Below, piece by piece: positions 33,265 through 42,979 of a DNA stretch of 64,000 bases. Where the stretch lies: positions 1 through 64,000 of the forward strand of contig JAFYNH010000001.1 in the NCBI GenBank assembly GCA_017549815.1, given 5' to 3'. Positions within the stretch are counted from its first letter, which is position 1; every line of letters starts with the position of its first letter. The translations under genes were made by a program, and so were the position numbers. The stretch comes from Selenomonadaceae bacterium. Its GTDB lineage: Bacteria > Bacillota > Negativicutes > Selenomonadales > Selenomonadaceae. The notes under the pieces were generated by a model. It was not told the origin of the DNA. It did no database searches and worked only from the letters and a program-made list of their open reading frames with translations.

Positions 33265-36252
33265 TTATTGGACTATTTTGCTGAAGTCGGCGATTTGGGC
33301 AATTAATTCGTCTATCGACTTTAACAGCGCGAGCCGATTTTTTCTTACGGTTAAATCTTCGTCCATAACCATAACCGAATCGAAGAATGAATCAATGGGC
33401 GTGGAAAGTTTTTTGAGTGCGTCGAGTGCGCCGAGAAAATCTTTCTTGTCAATAAGTTCGCCCGCTACAACTTTTACCGCCTCAAAGGCTTTGTATAAAA
33501 CTTTTTCGGCGTCGAGTGTGAAAAGTTCGGCGTCAAGTTCGGTTGATTCAGCTTTTTTAGCAAGGTTGCCGACGCGCACAAACGATTGAATATTCTTGGT
33601 TGCGTCGGGCATTTTGAGGAATTGCTCAACGGCGGCGGCTTTCAGCGTGACAGCAAGAATATCATCAACGTCATCAATCACGGCGTCGATAACGTCATAA
33701 CGGGTCGTGCCGCTTAAAATATTTTTGACGCGCAGGCGCATAAAGTCCGCAACTTCTTGTTGAATTTTCTCGCGCCCGACAAAATCCGTAATCTTAAGCA
33801 AATCCATAGCGAGTTCGACGACTTCACTAATCAAAATCGAACGACGAGCCGAAATCAAAAGATTGACAATGCCCAGTGCTTGACGGCGCAGAGCAAATGG
33901 GTCTTGCGAGCCAGTCGGAATTAAACTGCGGCTGAACGTCGCGACAATGTTATCAATCTTATCGGCAAGACTTAAAATTTTTCCAGCAGTCGTTTTGGGC
34001 TGAGTATCGCCAGCAAATCGCGGCATATAATGTTCGTCAATCGCCGCGCAGACTTCAGGAACTTCGCCGTCAAGTTTGGCATATTCGCGCCCCATGACGC
34101 CTTGAAGTTCCGTGAATTCCGTAACCATGCCCGTAACCAAATCGGCTTTGGAAAGTTGCGCCGCCCGAACTGCATTTGCCGAATCGACGCCGAGCATTTC
34201 AGAAATTTTCTTGACGAGCTTAACCAAACGTTCGGTCTTTTCGTAGACGGAGCCAAGCCCTTCTTGGAAGACGACCGTCTTTAATTTATCGCGGTGAGCC
34301 TCAAGAGATTTTTTCCTGTCCTCGTTGAAGAAAAATTGCGCGTCCTCAAGGCGAGCCTTCAAAACTCGTTCGTTGCCGTGCTGAACAATGTCCAAATATT
34401 CCTTGCCGCCGTTGCGAACCGTGATGAAAAGCGGCAAAAGTTTTCCATCGGCAGTTTTAACGGGGAAATAGCGTTGGTGGTCGCGCATTGGAGTTATAAC
34501 GGCTTCGGCGGGCAGTTGCAGATATTTTTCTTCAAACGCGCCCGCAAGTGCCGTCGGATATTCGACAAGGTAAAGGACTTCTTCCAAAAGGTCGTCGGTA
34601 ATTTCGGCGACGCCGTTTTTATTTGCGGCGACTTCATTAATCTGCGCGGTTATCATTTCGCGGCGTTGGTTTTGGTCGACGATAACAAAGTTTTCCGCGC
34701 AGGTTTTGACATAATCGCCCGCCGTTGCAATTTCAAAATCGCCCGCGCTTAAAAATCTATGACCACGTGAAACGTTGCCGCTCTTAACATTAGCGACTTC
34801 AAACGGAATAATTTCTTCGCCGAACAGCGCGACAATCCAACGCAACGGACGAATAAATTTAAAGTCAAGATTGCCCCAGCGCATGTTGTTCGGGAAACTC
34901 AAATCGCAAATGATTTTCGGCAGGAGCGTTTTAAAAATTTCAGCGGAAGATTTACCTTGCTCGCGAATCACGGCGTAAATATAACCGTCGCGAACGATTA
35001 AATCTTCGGGGCGAACTTTATTTTTATTTGCAAAGCCGATAGCTGCCTTAGTCGGTTTTCCGTCTTTATCGAACGCGATTTTTGCAGAGGCTCCGCGTTT
35101 TTCTTCCTCAACGTCGACTTGATTACTCGCAACGTCGTTGACGAGTAAAGCCAATCTGCGCGGCGTGCCCAGCGTTTTAACTTCGCCAAAATCAATCCGT
35201 GCCTCTTTTAAATTTTTCTCGGCAAGTTCTTTAAGCTGATTTAAAATGGCGGGCATGGCGTGCGCGGGAATTTCTTCCGTGCCGATTTCAAGGAGTAGGG
35301 AATTAGGTGAGCAGGGAATTAGGGAAGTAGTATTATTTATTTCTTTAACTAATTCCCTATTTCCCTCGTTCTCTATTTCCCTAAATGTTTTCAGCAAGGG
35401 ATAACCGAGTTTCTCGCGCTGTTTTAAGTAAACTTCGGCGCACATGCGAGCCAATTTCCTCACACGCCCGATAAACGCCGTCCGCTCACTTACGCTGATT
35501 GCGCCTCTTGCGTCCAAAAGATTAAACGTGTGCGAACATTTCAAAACATAATCGTAGGCGGGGTGAACGTAGCCGAGCTTGATAACCCTGATAGCTTCCG
35601 CCTCATATTTCTCGAACAGCTCAAACAATAAATTTTCGTCGCTCAAGTCAAAGGCGTAACTCGATTGCTCAAATTCATTCTGATGAAAAACGTCGCCATA
35701 AGTGACACCTTCCGCCCATTCAACGTCGTAAACATTTTCGACGCCTTGAATATACATTGCGAGCCGCTCAAGTCCGTAGGTTATTTCAACGGCAACGGGC
35801 TTAACGTCCTGACTGCCGACTTGCTGAAAATACGTAAACTGCGTAATTTCCATGCCGTCAAGCCAAACTTCCCAGCCAAGTCCCCACGCGCCCAAAGTCG
35901 GCGACTCCCAGTTATCCTCGACAAAGCGTATATCGTGCTTTTCTGCCTCAATGCCGATTGCCGCCAAACTTTCCAAATAAAGTTCTTGGATATTGTCGGG
36001 CGACGGTTTCATAATCAGTTGCAATTGATGATGTTGATAAAGTCGATTGGGATTGTCGCCGTAACGTCCGTCCGCTGGTCTGCGCGAAGGCTCCGTATAA
36101 ACTACGTTCCAAGTCTCCGGACCGAGTACTCTTAAAAATGTAAACGGGTTCATCGTGCCCGCGCCTTTTTCCACGTCGTAGGGCTCCGCCAATATGCAAC
36201 CCTTATCCGCCCAAAATTTCTGCAGGGCAAATAACAATTCCTGATACTTCAA
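33265..36252 (-). CDS. glyQS: Glycyl-tRNA synthetase, alpha and beta subunits fused in one chain
   Basis: A 995-residue protein started by TTG 36252, 8 bases behind AAGGAGG. Residues 1 to about 290 are a complete GlyQ alpha subunit ([27 protein letters not shown], ending EKLGYPLLK). From about residue 322 the GlyS beta subunit begins at its normal N-terminus ([12 protein letters not shown]) and runs to a C-terminal anticodon-binding domain. The roughly 30-residue joint contains [15 protein letters not shown] and SLIPCSPNS and is encoded by the heptamer repeat at 35290-35386. Most bacteria with this enzyme make two chains; fused forms are known in chlamydiae and plastids. Confidence 0.93.
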   Translation of the reverse strand: MKYQELLFALQKFWADKGCILAEPYDVEKGAGTMNPFTFLRVLGPETWNVVYTEPSRRPADGRYGDNPNRLYQHHQLQLIMKPSPDNIQELYLESLAAIGIEAEKHDIRFVEDNWESPTLGAWGLGWEVWLDGMEITQFTYFQQVGSQDVKPVAVEITYGLERLAMYIQGVENVYDVEWAEGVTYGDVFHQNEFEQSSYAFDLSDENLLFELFEKYEAEAIRVIKLGYVHPAYDYVLKCSHTFNLLDARGAISVSERTAFIGRVRKLARMCAEVYLKQREKLGYPLLKTFREIENEGNRELVKEINNTTSLIPCSPNSLLLEIGTEEIPAHAMPAILNQLKELAEKNLKEARIDFGEVKTLGTPRRLALLVNDVASNQVDVEEEKRGASAKIAFDKDGKPTKAAIGFANKNKVRPEDLIVRDGYIYAVIREQGKSSAEIFKTLLPKIICDLSFPNNMRWGNLDFKFIRPLRWIVALFGEEIIPFEVANVKSGNVSRGHRFLSAGDFEIATAGDYVKTCAENFVIVDQNQRREMITAQINEVAANKNGVAEITDDLLEEVLYLVEYPTALAGAFEEKYLQLPAEAVITPMRDHQRYFPVKTADGKLLPLFITVRNGGKEYLDIVQHGNERVLKARLEDAQFFFNEDRKKSLEAHRDKLKTVVFQEGLGSVYEKTERLVKLVKKISEMLGVDSANAVRAAQLSKADLVTGMVTEFTELQGVMGREYAKLDGEVPEVCAAIDEHYMPRFAGDTQPKTTAGKILSLADKIDNIVATFSRSLIPTGSQDPFALRRQALGIVNLLISARRSILISEVVELAMDLLKITDFVGREKIQQEVADFMRLRVKNILSGTTRYDVIDAVIDDVDDILAVTLKAAAVEQFLKMPDATKNIQSFVRVGNLAKKAESTELDAELFTLDAEKVLYKAFEAVKVVAGELIDKKDFLGALDALKKLSTPIDSFFDSVMVMDEDLTVRKNRLALLKSIDELIAQIADFSKIVQ
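35290..35386. repeat. Dyad heptamer repeat tract inside glyQS
   Basis: Left half: TAGGGAA, TTAGGTG and related units. Right half: complementary units (AATTCCC, TATTTCCC). The two halves could pair as a long hairpin. The tract falls exactly between the alpha and beta parts and keeps the frame open on the minus strand. Confidence 0.88.
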
Positions 36253-36308
36253 ATGAATTGCCTCCTTATTAAATTTCCTGCCCGTTATAGCAAATGAAAA
36301 TTATAATG

Positions 36309-38897
36309 TCAAATTTTCCCGTGTTCGTCGAAGAGATTATCAAGCTCCGCATTTGTCGACGCCCTTAAGATTTTTTCTCTAATCTCATTATTCATCGCAT
36401 CAAGCCGCTTGAAAGAATTTTTATACCGGCGAATCAGCTCCAGCCGCCCGATAATCGGATTTTCTTCCGCGTATTGAGCCAATGCCCGCGCCTTACCGAT
36501 ATTATCCCGCCGCGTCGAATCATGCGGCTCCAATACGTCTGCAATATAACCGTCCGCCCCGCGCCGAATAATTATCATGTCGGGATAAAAATTTTTCGTA
36601 ACGTCATGTTCGTCTTTATACAGCAAACACAACGCCCAAGATTTCCTGTCAAAATTTCTCAGCCAACAAACAAAATCCTTGCGAGACTGTTCTTCCTTTA
36701 AAGTGCCCTCTTCCCACGTGTTTAATTTAATTCGCGCCGTGCCGCTTTTTTCGTCAACAAACAAATGGTCGGTGTATTCGATACCGTCTTCGGCTCGCGG
36801 CAAGTCCGTTACCACATTCGGCAATTTGAAATTGTGCCGGCTTATCTCGTCGGCAGACGCAGAAATTTCGTCATAAATATTTTGAAACTCAAGCTCGGTA
36901 GCAGCAAATTTGCGTTGGTAGGCGTCAACGAACGAATGATATTTATCCTCCGCAAATTTCTGTAAAGCCTCCGCGCAGGCGTTATTCTCTGCAAAAATAA
37001 TTATTTCAATCTTGGCAACGGTCAAATCCTCCGCGTCTCCGTATTCCCGCAAGTATTTATTGGCAACCTCTTCATCGCCCAGCTTGGCAAGCGCAAAATC
37101 ATATTTCCTGTCAATATCGCTCTCGTTGGCTGAAAATAAATCTTTCGACACGCCGCCGCTATTTGTCTGCCCGAAAACATTTATAATTTGCGCATTGAGT
37201 TTGAATTGAAGAACGCGCTCAATCGCCGAATTATAATCGCTGACCGCCTTGAGCTTTTCGACGTGCTCCCGAATCATTTTGACTTCCGAATCTATAACTT
37301 CGTCCAAAGCATTGGAATGAATCTCCGACCAACTCAGCAATCGCGCCAATTCAAATAACGCCTTCAAACGATTTACGGGCTTGCTTTTCTTAACCCGGTA
37401 CGTTGTCAATCCGAGTGCGTTTATAAATTTTAAAACGTCCTCTCTGTTAAGTGCAGAAATTTTTTCGGGAATTTCAAGCGGCGTCAACGATAAACCGCCG
37501 ACAGGAAACTGTTCGGGCAATGAAATTTCTTGCGGCGTTATCGTCCACGTCTCAAAATTTTTTACGCCAAAAGTCTGTACGCCTATATTCGTGACTGCGC
37601 CGAAGTCTCCGTTCTTTAACTTGTCGAGAATTTCTTTAACGACTTCCGAATTAAATTTAGGCAGGAACAGGCAAACTTCGTTCAACGTCTCGTCCGTGCC
37701 GATTCGCCTTTGTAAAGGTGTACGAATCATGCGCCCGATAAGTTGCGCGATATAAGTTGCATCGACTGCGCGGCGGAAAGACATCATGGTTTCGGCTCGC
37801 GGACAATCCCAGCCCGTCGAAAGATTTTCCTTGAACAGCACAATCTTAATCGCGTCGTCACTCGAAATGGCGGACGGCTCCTCATAAATGACGCGCAACC
37901 CGTTTATCATCAAATCGCCTGCGTCGCCGAACGTGTGAACGACTTCGCCGACAACAAAATTTTCGCCCGTCGCAGTCTCGATTGTCTTCAAACATTCGTC
38001 CAAATCGGTATCGGAAATTTTTTGCCCCGTGCCGCTCTGAACTTGCACAATAAAAATCGGTTTGACTGCAGAATTATACGCTTGCCAATGTTCACATTTT
38101 TTGCGCCAATCTTGAGCCGCCGCCGTCAGCATTGACATTTCCCTATTGGCGGAGGATTTTTCGCTGGGGTAAATGACGATAATTCTGTCCTTGAGTAAGC
38201 CCGCCTCACGCACATTATCATTGGACACCGCGCAGGGATTTATCGCCGAGCCGACGTCTTTGACAAGTTCGTTAAAGCGTTCAATTGTCGCCGAAACTCC
38301 AATAACCAAAGGCAAAGGATTCAAATAGTCTTCCGCACTGCCCTTGATAAATTTCTGCATGATTGTTGTAGCGTCGTTGCGATTTTTGGCTCCGCGATGT
38401 GCCTCGTCGATTATCAGATACAGTTGCGAAGATTTTTCCTCCGCCGTATTCTGCAACGTCTCCCAAATCGTGAATTGCCGTATATCCGAATGCCGCGTTA
38501 AATTACTCGTCCGCGAAAGTTTCTGCGTGTTGAGGAAATAAATCTTCCCGTCTTCAAGCGTCTCTGCGTCAAAAGTTTCGTCGGTTATCGTGATAAGCTT
38601 GTCCCTTATGAAGTCGTCCGCATTATCGTAAAATTTTTTCCGCGATTGTTCGTTGAGTTCGGGCGAATCGCTCAGCCAAATAAAAATTGCGTCGTCCTGC
38701 GCGGGATAATTTTCATCGCCATTAAAAACGCTCTCAACCAGCGAAATTAAAATAATCGTCTTGCCCGCGCCCGTCGCCGCCGTGAACGAAACTATCTGCG
38801 GCTTATGGCGTCTTGCGTAGTTATGGCGGGCGTCGTCTAAAGCGTCCATTAATTCTTTTCGGGCGTCCTCTTGAAAGGGGAGCAGATTAATTTTCAT
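36309..38897 (-). CDS. res: Type III-like restriction subunit (DEAD/DEAH helicase with C-terminal nuclease-like domain)
   Basis: An 862-residue protein. Helicase motifs in order: Walker A ATGAGKT near residue 42, DEAH near 168, SAT near 205, and motif VI QLIGRMIRTP near 395. The C-terminus contains FYPDMIIIRR and ADVLEPHDSTRRD, placed like a PD-(D/E)xK nuclease, but with His where Lys is usual, so nuclease activity is uncertain. The start (ATG, behind AGGAG) overlaps the mod stop by 4 bases. With mod it should form a type III R-M complex that translocates or signals along DNA between head-to-head sites. Confidence 0.82.
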   Translation of the reverse strand: MKINLLPFQEDARKELMDALDDARHNYARRHKPQIVSFTAATGAGKTIILISLVESVFNGDENYPAQDDAIFIWLSDSPELNEQSRKKFYDNADDFIRDKLITITDETFDAETLEDGKIYFLNTQKLSRTSNLTRHSDIRQFTIWETLQNTAEEKSSQLYLIIDEAHRGAKNRNDATTIMQKFIKGSAEDYLNPLPLVIGVSATIERFNELVKDVGSAINPCAVSNDNVREAGLLKDRIIVIYPSEKSSANREMSMLTAAAQDWRKKCEHWQAYNSAVKPIFIVQVQSGTGQKISDTDLDECLKTIETATGENFVVGEVVHTFGDAGDLMINGLRVIYEEPSAISSDDAIKIVLFKENLSTGWDCPRAETMMSFRRAVDATYIAQLIGRMIRTPLQRRIGTDETLNEVCLFLPKFNSEVVKEILDKLKNGDFGAVTNIGVQTFGVKNFETWTITPQEISLPEQFPVGGLSLTPLEIPEKISALNREDVLKFINALGLTTYRVKKSKPVNRLKALFELARLLSWSEIHSNALDEVIDSEVKMIREHVEKLKAVSDYNSAIERVLQFKLNAQIINVFGQTNSGGVSKDLFSANESDIDRKYDFALAKLGDEEVANKYLREYGDAEDLTVAKIEIIIFAENNACAEALQKFAEDKYHSFVDAYQRKFAATELEFQNIYDEISASADEISRHNFKLPNVVTDLPRAEDGIEYTDHLFVDEKSGTARIKLNTWEEGTLKEEQSRKDFVCWLRNFDRKSWALCLLYKDEHDVTKNFYPDMIIIRRGADGYIADVLEPHDSTRRDNIGKARALAQYAEENPIIGRLELIRRYKNSFKRLDAMNNEIREKILRASTNAELDNLFDEHGKI

Positions 38898-40765
38898 CGC
38901 TTAATCTCCTTACTTCTGAAATGCTTGAGATAATCTCCGTACAATCGAAAACTTTTCGGGACATTTAATATCTCGCGCATTTTGTTTAACGCAGTTTTGG
39001 AACTTGTCGCGATAAAGACGGTATCGATTTCCGCGCCGCGCAGGTTTTCGGCAAACGCTTTGAGATATTTTTCGCTGAACAACACCGCGAATTTATTTTC
39101 GGCAAAGATTTTGAACGGCGTCATTTCTTCAGCGTCAAGCGTCGGACATTTACCGATACCGCCCGCCTTTAGCCACAGCACAGGCAATAATTCTTTAAAC
39201 GGCTCGCCGAGTGCAATGGAATTTTTATCGAGATAATCCAGCTTGAAGAAAATCGCATTGGCTTTGAAACCGTCCGCCATAGGCAATTCGGAGCCGAGAT
39301 AATTTCCCTTAAGCGGTTCGCCGTTGATGTCGTGTCCTTCGATTGAACAGCGCGTTCGTTGCCAAGTCACATAACGGGCAATTCCAAAATTTTGCCAAGC
39401 GTCATCGGCGGGAGTAAGTCCTTGCTTGCGAAGAGTTTTTGCCTCGGCGTCGGAGACTTCGTTGTTGGTGACGAGAATGCAGCGACGTTTGCCGCCGTCC
39501 TGTGCGTTGAGCAAATTGACCGCGTGTAAAGTGGTGCCGCTACCCGCGAAAAAGTCCAATATCAGCGCGTCGGGCTTGTTCGTTGCAAGCTGTAAAATCT
39601 TTTTAATCAAGCTCAAGGCTTTAGGGTAAGCGAAGACATTATCCGCGAAAATATTTTTTACAAGTTCTGCTCCGTCCGAAAAATTTTCATCAAGCCACGT
39701 CGTAAACTTCTTTGTTCGCGCTTCGCCGTCAAGCGGCTCATAAATTTTTTCGTAAGCAATCCATTCACCATCTCTTTGAACGAACTCAATCAAGCCGTCG
39801 GTAAGAGCTCGTCGCATTTTATCTTTGCCCCAACGCCAGCACCCTTCAACAGCCGTTTTACCTTGAACAAATTCTACGCGCCCTTCAGCAAAAGCTTCTT
39901 GCATTTTATCCTTGCCCCAACGCCAGCGACCTTCAACATTTGTCGAAAGCATTGGATAAAGTTCAGAGCCATCGGGCGCAGGTATCGGATAAAACAAATT
40001 CGGACGGTCTTCGCGGCGGCTGTTCGCGCCCCACTTGCGAAGAAGTTGTGTCTTATAATTTCTGCCGCGCTCAGCGTCGTGCTTCGGATAATTGTCGACG
40101 ATTTTAATTTCTTCGCCAGCTGTGAAATGACTCGTGTCTTTCGCGTAACAAATCAAGTATTCGTTGACGACTGCGAAGAACTTGCTGTCTTGCCGACCGC
40201 CTGAACGCTTTACGCAAAACTTTGCAACGAAATTTTTCACGCCGAAAATATCATTGCAGAGGAGTTTAAGCGTAGCCTGTTCGTTATCGTCAATCGAAAT
40301 GAAAATCGCGCCGCTGTCCGATAAAAGCTCTTTGGCAAGTTTAAGCCGCCGCTCCATCATTGAAAGCCACTTGCTATGCCGAAAATTATCCGCCGCGTCA
40401 ACATAATTATCATTGTATTTCCAATCGCGTGCGCCCGTGTTATAGGGCGGGTCAATGTAAATGCAATCGACTTTGCCGGCGTAAAGATACTTAAGCAGTT
40501 GGAGTGCATGATAATTTTCCGCCTCAATAAGCAAATGCCAAAGGTCGGAGTCGGGCGCGTTACAAACCTCATCCAGCTTGGTGAGCGTCGGATAAATCGG
40601 ATCGCCAAGCCTAACGACACGATTTGGAAGCGTCGCGTATTCTTCCTTATTCTCGAAGACAAGCCCAAACTTTTTCCGCTTACGAAGTTTGTCGAATTCC
40701 TCTTTGAGCCGCCCGCGCAGGTCGTCATCTTGAACCAGCTTAATCAAATCGTCCAATGCAGACAT
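38894..40765 (-). CDS. mod: Type III-like DNA methyltransferase (Mod), N6-adenine, beta class
   Basis: About 623 residues from ATG 40765 behind GAGGTGAT. The catalytic motif IYIDPPYNTG comes first (near residue 105) and the AdoMet motif LDFFAGSGTTLHA later (near 425), the order of beta-class adenine methylases. Between them is an internal tandem duplication: VEGRWRWGKDKMQEAFAEG and VEGCWRWGKDKMRRALTDG, each about 32 residues. The C-terminus probably recognises the site. The start overlaps the stop of an MqnE-like gene (TGATG), so R-M expression is tied to that operon. Confidence 0.87.
   Translation of the reverse strand: MSALDDLIKLVQDDDLRGRLKEEFDKLRKRKKFGLVFENKEEYATLPNRVVRLGDPIYPTLTKLDEVCNAPDSDLWHLLIEAENYHALQLLKYLYAGKVDCIYIDPPYNTGARDWKYNDNYVDAADNFRHSKWLSMMERRLKLAKELLSDSGAIFISIDDNEQATLKLLCNDIFGVKNFVAKFCVKRSGGRQDSKFFAVVNEYLICYAKDTSHFTAGEEIKIVDNYPKHDAERGRNYKTQLLRKWGANSRREDRPNLFYPIPAPDGSELYPMLSTNVEGRWRWGKDKMQEAFAEGRVEFVQGKTAVEGCWRWGKDKMRRALTDGLIEFVQRDGEWIAYEKIYEPLDGEARTKKFTTWLDENFSDGAELVKNIFADNVFAYPKALSLIKKILQLATNKPDALILDFFAGSGTTLHAVNLLNAQDGGKRRCILVTNNEVSDAEAKTLRKQGLTPADDAWQNFGIARYVTWQRTRCSIEGHDINGEPLKGNYLGSELPMADGFKANAIFFKLDYLDKNSIALGEPFKELLPVLWLKAGGIGKCPTLDAEEMTPFKIFAENKFAVLFSEKYLKAFAENLRGAEIDTVFIATSSKTALNKMREILNVPKSFRLYGDYLKHFRSKEIKR
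39785..39955 (-). repeat. Internal tandem duplication in mod
   Basis: Two adjacent copies of about 96 bases encode the WRWGKDKM units. On the plus strand they share GCATTTTATC(T/C)TTGCCCC and AACGCCAGC. The copies differ at several bases, so the duplication is not brand new. Confidence 0.8.
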
Positions 40766-41847
40766 CAAATCACCTCGTTATAAAAGCTGTCACGTTCGAC
40801 GGGCTGATAACCGCATTCCGAAATAATTTTCTCCAATTTTTGGCGAGTGATGCCCGCCGAGCTTTTGGCTCCCGCCGCATGAATAATTTTTTCTTCGCCG
40901 ATTGTGCCGTCCAAATCGTCCGCGCCGAAACTTAAAGCCAGTTGCGCTATCGGCAACGTCAGCATTACCCAAAACGCCTTGAAGTGTTCAAAGTTATCGA
41001 GAGCCAACCTTGACAGCGCGAGCATTTTCAAATCTTCCCATGCTCCGACACGACGCAGATTAAATTTTTTTCCAAGCTCCGTATTTTCGGGGTGGAAAGG
41101 AAATAACATCATTGCCATAAATCCGCCCGTTTCGTCTTGCAGGTCGCGCAGTTTTATCAAATGTTCAATGCGCTCTTCAATCGTTTCAATATGCCCGTAC
41201 ATCATCGACGCATTTGTTTTCAAGCCGAGCTTATGCGCCGTCTTCATGACTTCTAGCCATTCAGCGGCAGTACATTTTTTGGGACAAATAATTTCGCGAA
41301 CACGGTCGGATAAAATTTCCGCGCCGCCGCCCGCCAATGAAGTTACGCCCGCGCAGATTAATTCGCTCAAGACTTCCGAAAAACTTTTGCCGCCGATTTT
41401 GGCGAAGTTCACAATCTCAACGGGAGTAAACGCATTAATCCCGACGTGCGGCAGATTTTTTTTGACAAGCTTAACGGCGTCCAAATAGTAATCAAAATTT
41501 TTATTGGGGTGTAGAGAACTTACAATGTGAATTTCTGATAGGGACTGGGGATTGGGGATTAGGGACAAGATTTTTTCAACGTCGCTAAGTTCGAGAGTAA
41601 AGGCGCGATTGTCGCCACTCCTGCATTGAAAAGCACACAGCGGACAATTCGCTTTGCAAACATTGGTTAAATTTATGTGGCGGTTGATTGTATAGAAAAT
41701 TTTTTTGCCGCTTTTCGACTCCTTGACGCGCCGCGCAGATTCCGCCAAATATAAAAGGTCGTTGTCTTCATAAAGCGCAAGAATTTCATCAAAGTTCAAT
41801 CGCTCGCCCGAAGATATTTTTTCTTTAGCACTGTCTAAGTTGTTCAT
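40765..41847 (-). CDS. MqnE-like radical SAM enzyme (aminofutalosine synthase family), second paralog
   Basis: A 360-residue radical SAM protein with cluster motif CKANCPLCAF, HIVSSLHPN, the GGGAEILSDRVR block, MMYGHIETIEERIEHL and GADDLDGTIGEEKI. These features match MqnE, which joins the SAM-derived radical chemistry to aminofutalosine formation in menaquinone synthesis. It is a tandem paralog of the upstream gene, so one of the two may have a different substrate. Residues ILSLIPNPQSLS are encoded by four heptamer repeats. Its ATG overlaps the upstream stop. Confidence 0.75.
   Translation of the reverse strand: MNNLDSAKEKISSGERLNFDEILALYEDNDLLYLAESARRVKESKSGKKIFYTINRHINLTNVCKANCPLCAFQCRSGDNRAFTLELSDVEKILSLIPNPQSLSEIHIVSSLHPNKNFDYYLDAVKLVKKNLPHVGINAFTPVEIVNFAKIGGKSFSEVLSELICAGVTSLAGGGAEILSDRVREIICPKKCTAAEWLEVMKTAHKLGLKTNASMMYGHIETIEERIEHLIKLRDLQDETGGFMAMMLFPFHPENTELGKKFNLRRVGAWEDLKMLALSRLALDNFEHFKAFWVMLTLPIAQLALSFGADDLDGTIGEEKIIHAAGAKSSAGITRQKLEKIISECGYQPVERDSFYNEVI
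41539..41566. repeat. Four heptamers inside the second MqnE-like gene
   Basis: TAGGGAC-TGGGGAT-TGGGGAT-TAGGGAC, exactly 28 bases. On the coding strand they give the residues LSLIPNPQSL in a loop; the upstream paralog has a similar-length loop of unrelated sequence (EEASHDPHL). Confidence 0.9.
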
Positions 41848-42917
41848 TTGTTACCTCCAATGGCGCAAGGTATTCGCCCCGCCTCTTTAATGATTCGGAT
41901 AATTTCATCTTCGGCAAGCGAACGCGGCGAAGTTGCTCCGGCGTCATGCAAAATATTTTCGCGGTGAATCGTCCCGTCAATGTCATTGGCTCCGAAACTC
42001 AATGCAACCTGCGCGACCGGCACCGTCAACATCACCCAATAAGCTTTGATATTCTTAAAGTTGTCAAGCATGAGCCGCGAAATCGCCATCGTTCGCAAGT
42101 CGTCCCACATTGACGTTTGTTTAATTTCTTTTTCCAGTGCGGTATTCTTGGGCAGGAACGGAAAACAAATAAACGTTTGAAAACCGCCCGTCTCGTCTTG
42201 CAAGTCGCGCAGTCTGATTAAATGTTCAACGCGCTCCGATAAAGTCTCAATGTGCCCGTAAAGCATTGAGGCATTGGTTTTTATTCCGAGCTTGTGAGCC
42301 GTCCGCGCAACGTTGAGCCATTCAGCGGCAGTCGCTTTTTTCGGACAAAGTAAATTTCTGACACGGTCAGTTAAAATTTCTGCGCCGCCGCCCGCTATTG
42401 CTTGCAAGCCCGCAGTCTTTAACCTAATCAAAACTTCTTCGACACTCAAGCCCGAAATATTTGCGAAGTGCTGAATCTCCACGCCCGTAAATCCTTTTAT
42501 GTAAAGCGCGGGGAATTTCTTATGAAGAACTTCGACGAACGCCAAATAATTTTCAAAAGTCCAAGTCGGGTGCAAGCCGCTGACTATGTGTAAGCCCGAT
42601 AAATGAGGGTCGTGACTCGCCTCTTCGACAAGTTTAATCGCGTCGTCAATCGTCATGGCATATGCGCCGTTATCGTCAACATTTCTTCCGAACGCGCAAA
42701 ATTTACAGCGCGACTTACAAATATTCGTCAAGTTCACGTGGCAATTTACGTTGTAATAAACAAGGTCGCCACAAATTTTCTTGCGAACATAATCAGCCAA
42801 CGCACCCAGCCAACTCAATTCGTTACAAGCAAATAATTTCTCGCCGTCTTCGCGAGTCAATCTTTCGCCGCTCAAAACTTTATGTTCAATTTTCTCAAGT
42901 TCTCCTCTGACAAACAA
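41844..42917 (-). CDS. mqnE: MqnE-like radical SAM enzyme (aminofutalosine synthase family), first paralog
   Basis: About 357 residues from TTG 42917, 8 bases behind GGAGG; longer upstream frames lack a ribosome binding site. It has the motif CKSRCKFCAF, LHIVSGLHPTW, IKGFTGVEI, ILTDRVRNLLCP, MLYGHIETLSERVEHL and GANDIDGTIHREN. This fits MqnE of the futalosine pathway better than MqnC, whose motifs differ around the GH/ET block. It heads an operon with the second MqnE-like gene, mod and res. A possible promoter is TTACAA (42974-42979) and TAAAAT (42950-42955) with an 18-base spacer. Confidence 0.82.
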   Translation of the reverse strand: MFVRGELEKIEHKVLSGERLTREDGEKLFACNELSWLGALADYVRKKICGDLVYYNVNCHVNLTNICKSRCKFCAFGRNVDDNGAYAMTIDDAIKLVEEASHDPHLSGLHIVSGLHPTWTFENYLAFVEVLHKKFPALYIKGFTGVEIQHFANISGLSVEEVLIRLKTAGLQAIAGGGAEILTDRVRNLLCPKKATAAEWLNVARTAHKLGIKTNASMLYGHIETLSERVEHLIRLRDLQDETGGFQTFICFPFLPKNTALEKEIKQTSMWDDLRTMAISRLMLDNFKNIKAYWVMLTVPVAQVALSFGANDIDGTIHRENILHDAGATSPRSLAEDEIIRIIKEAGRIPCAIGGNK

Positions 42918-42949
42918 AATCTTTTCCTCCCGTTTTTTAGTCGAAAAAT

Positions 42950-42979
42950 ATTTTAGCACAGCGCGAAGTTTTTTTGTAA
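42950..42979 (-). promoter_or_regulatory. Candidate promoter of the mqnE-mod-res operon
   Basis: On the minus strand TTACAA and TAAAAT are 18 bases apart, the latter with an extended TG. It lies about 33 bases before the first mqnE start. Confidence 0.5.

Noticed and set aside
33265..36252. Two separate genes glyQ and glyS with a missed stop
   Set aside because: The frame is continuous through the tract and no ribosome binding site or start precedes the beta part; a base error in the repeat remains the only alternative.
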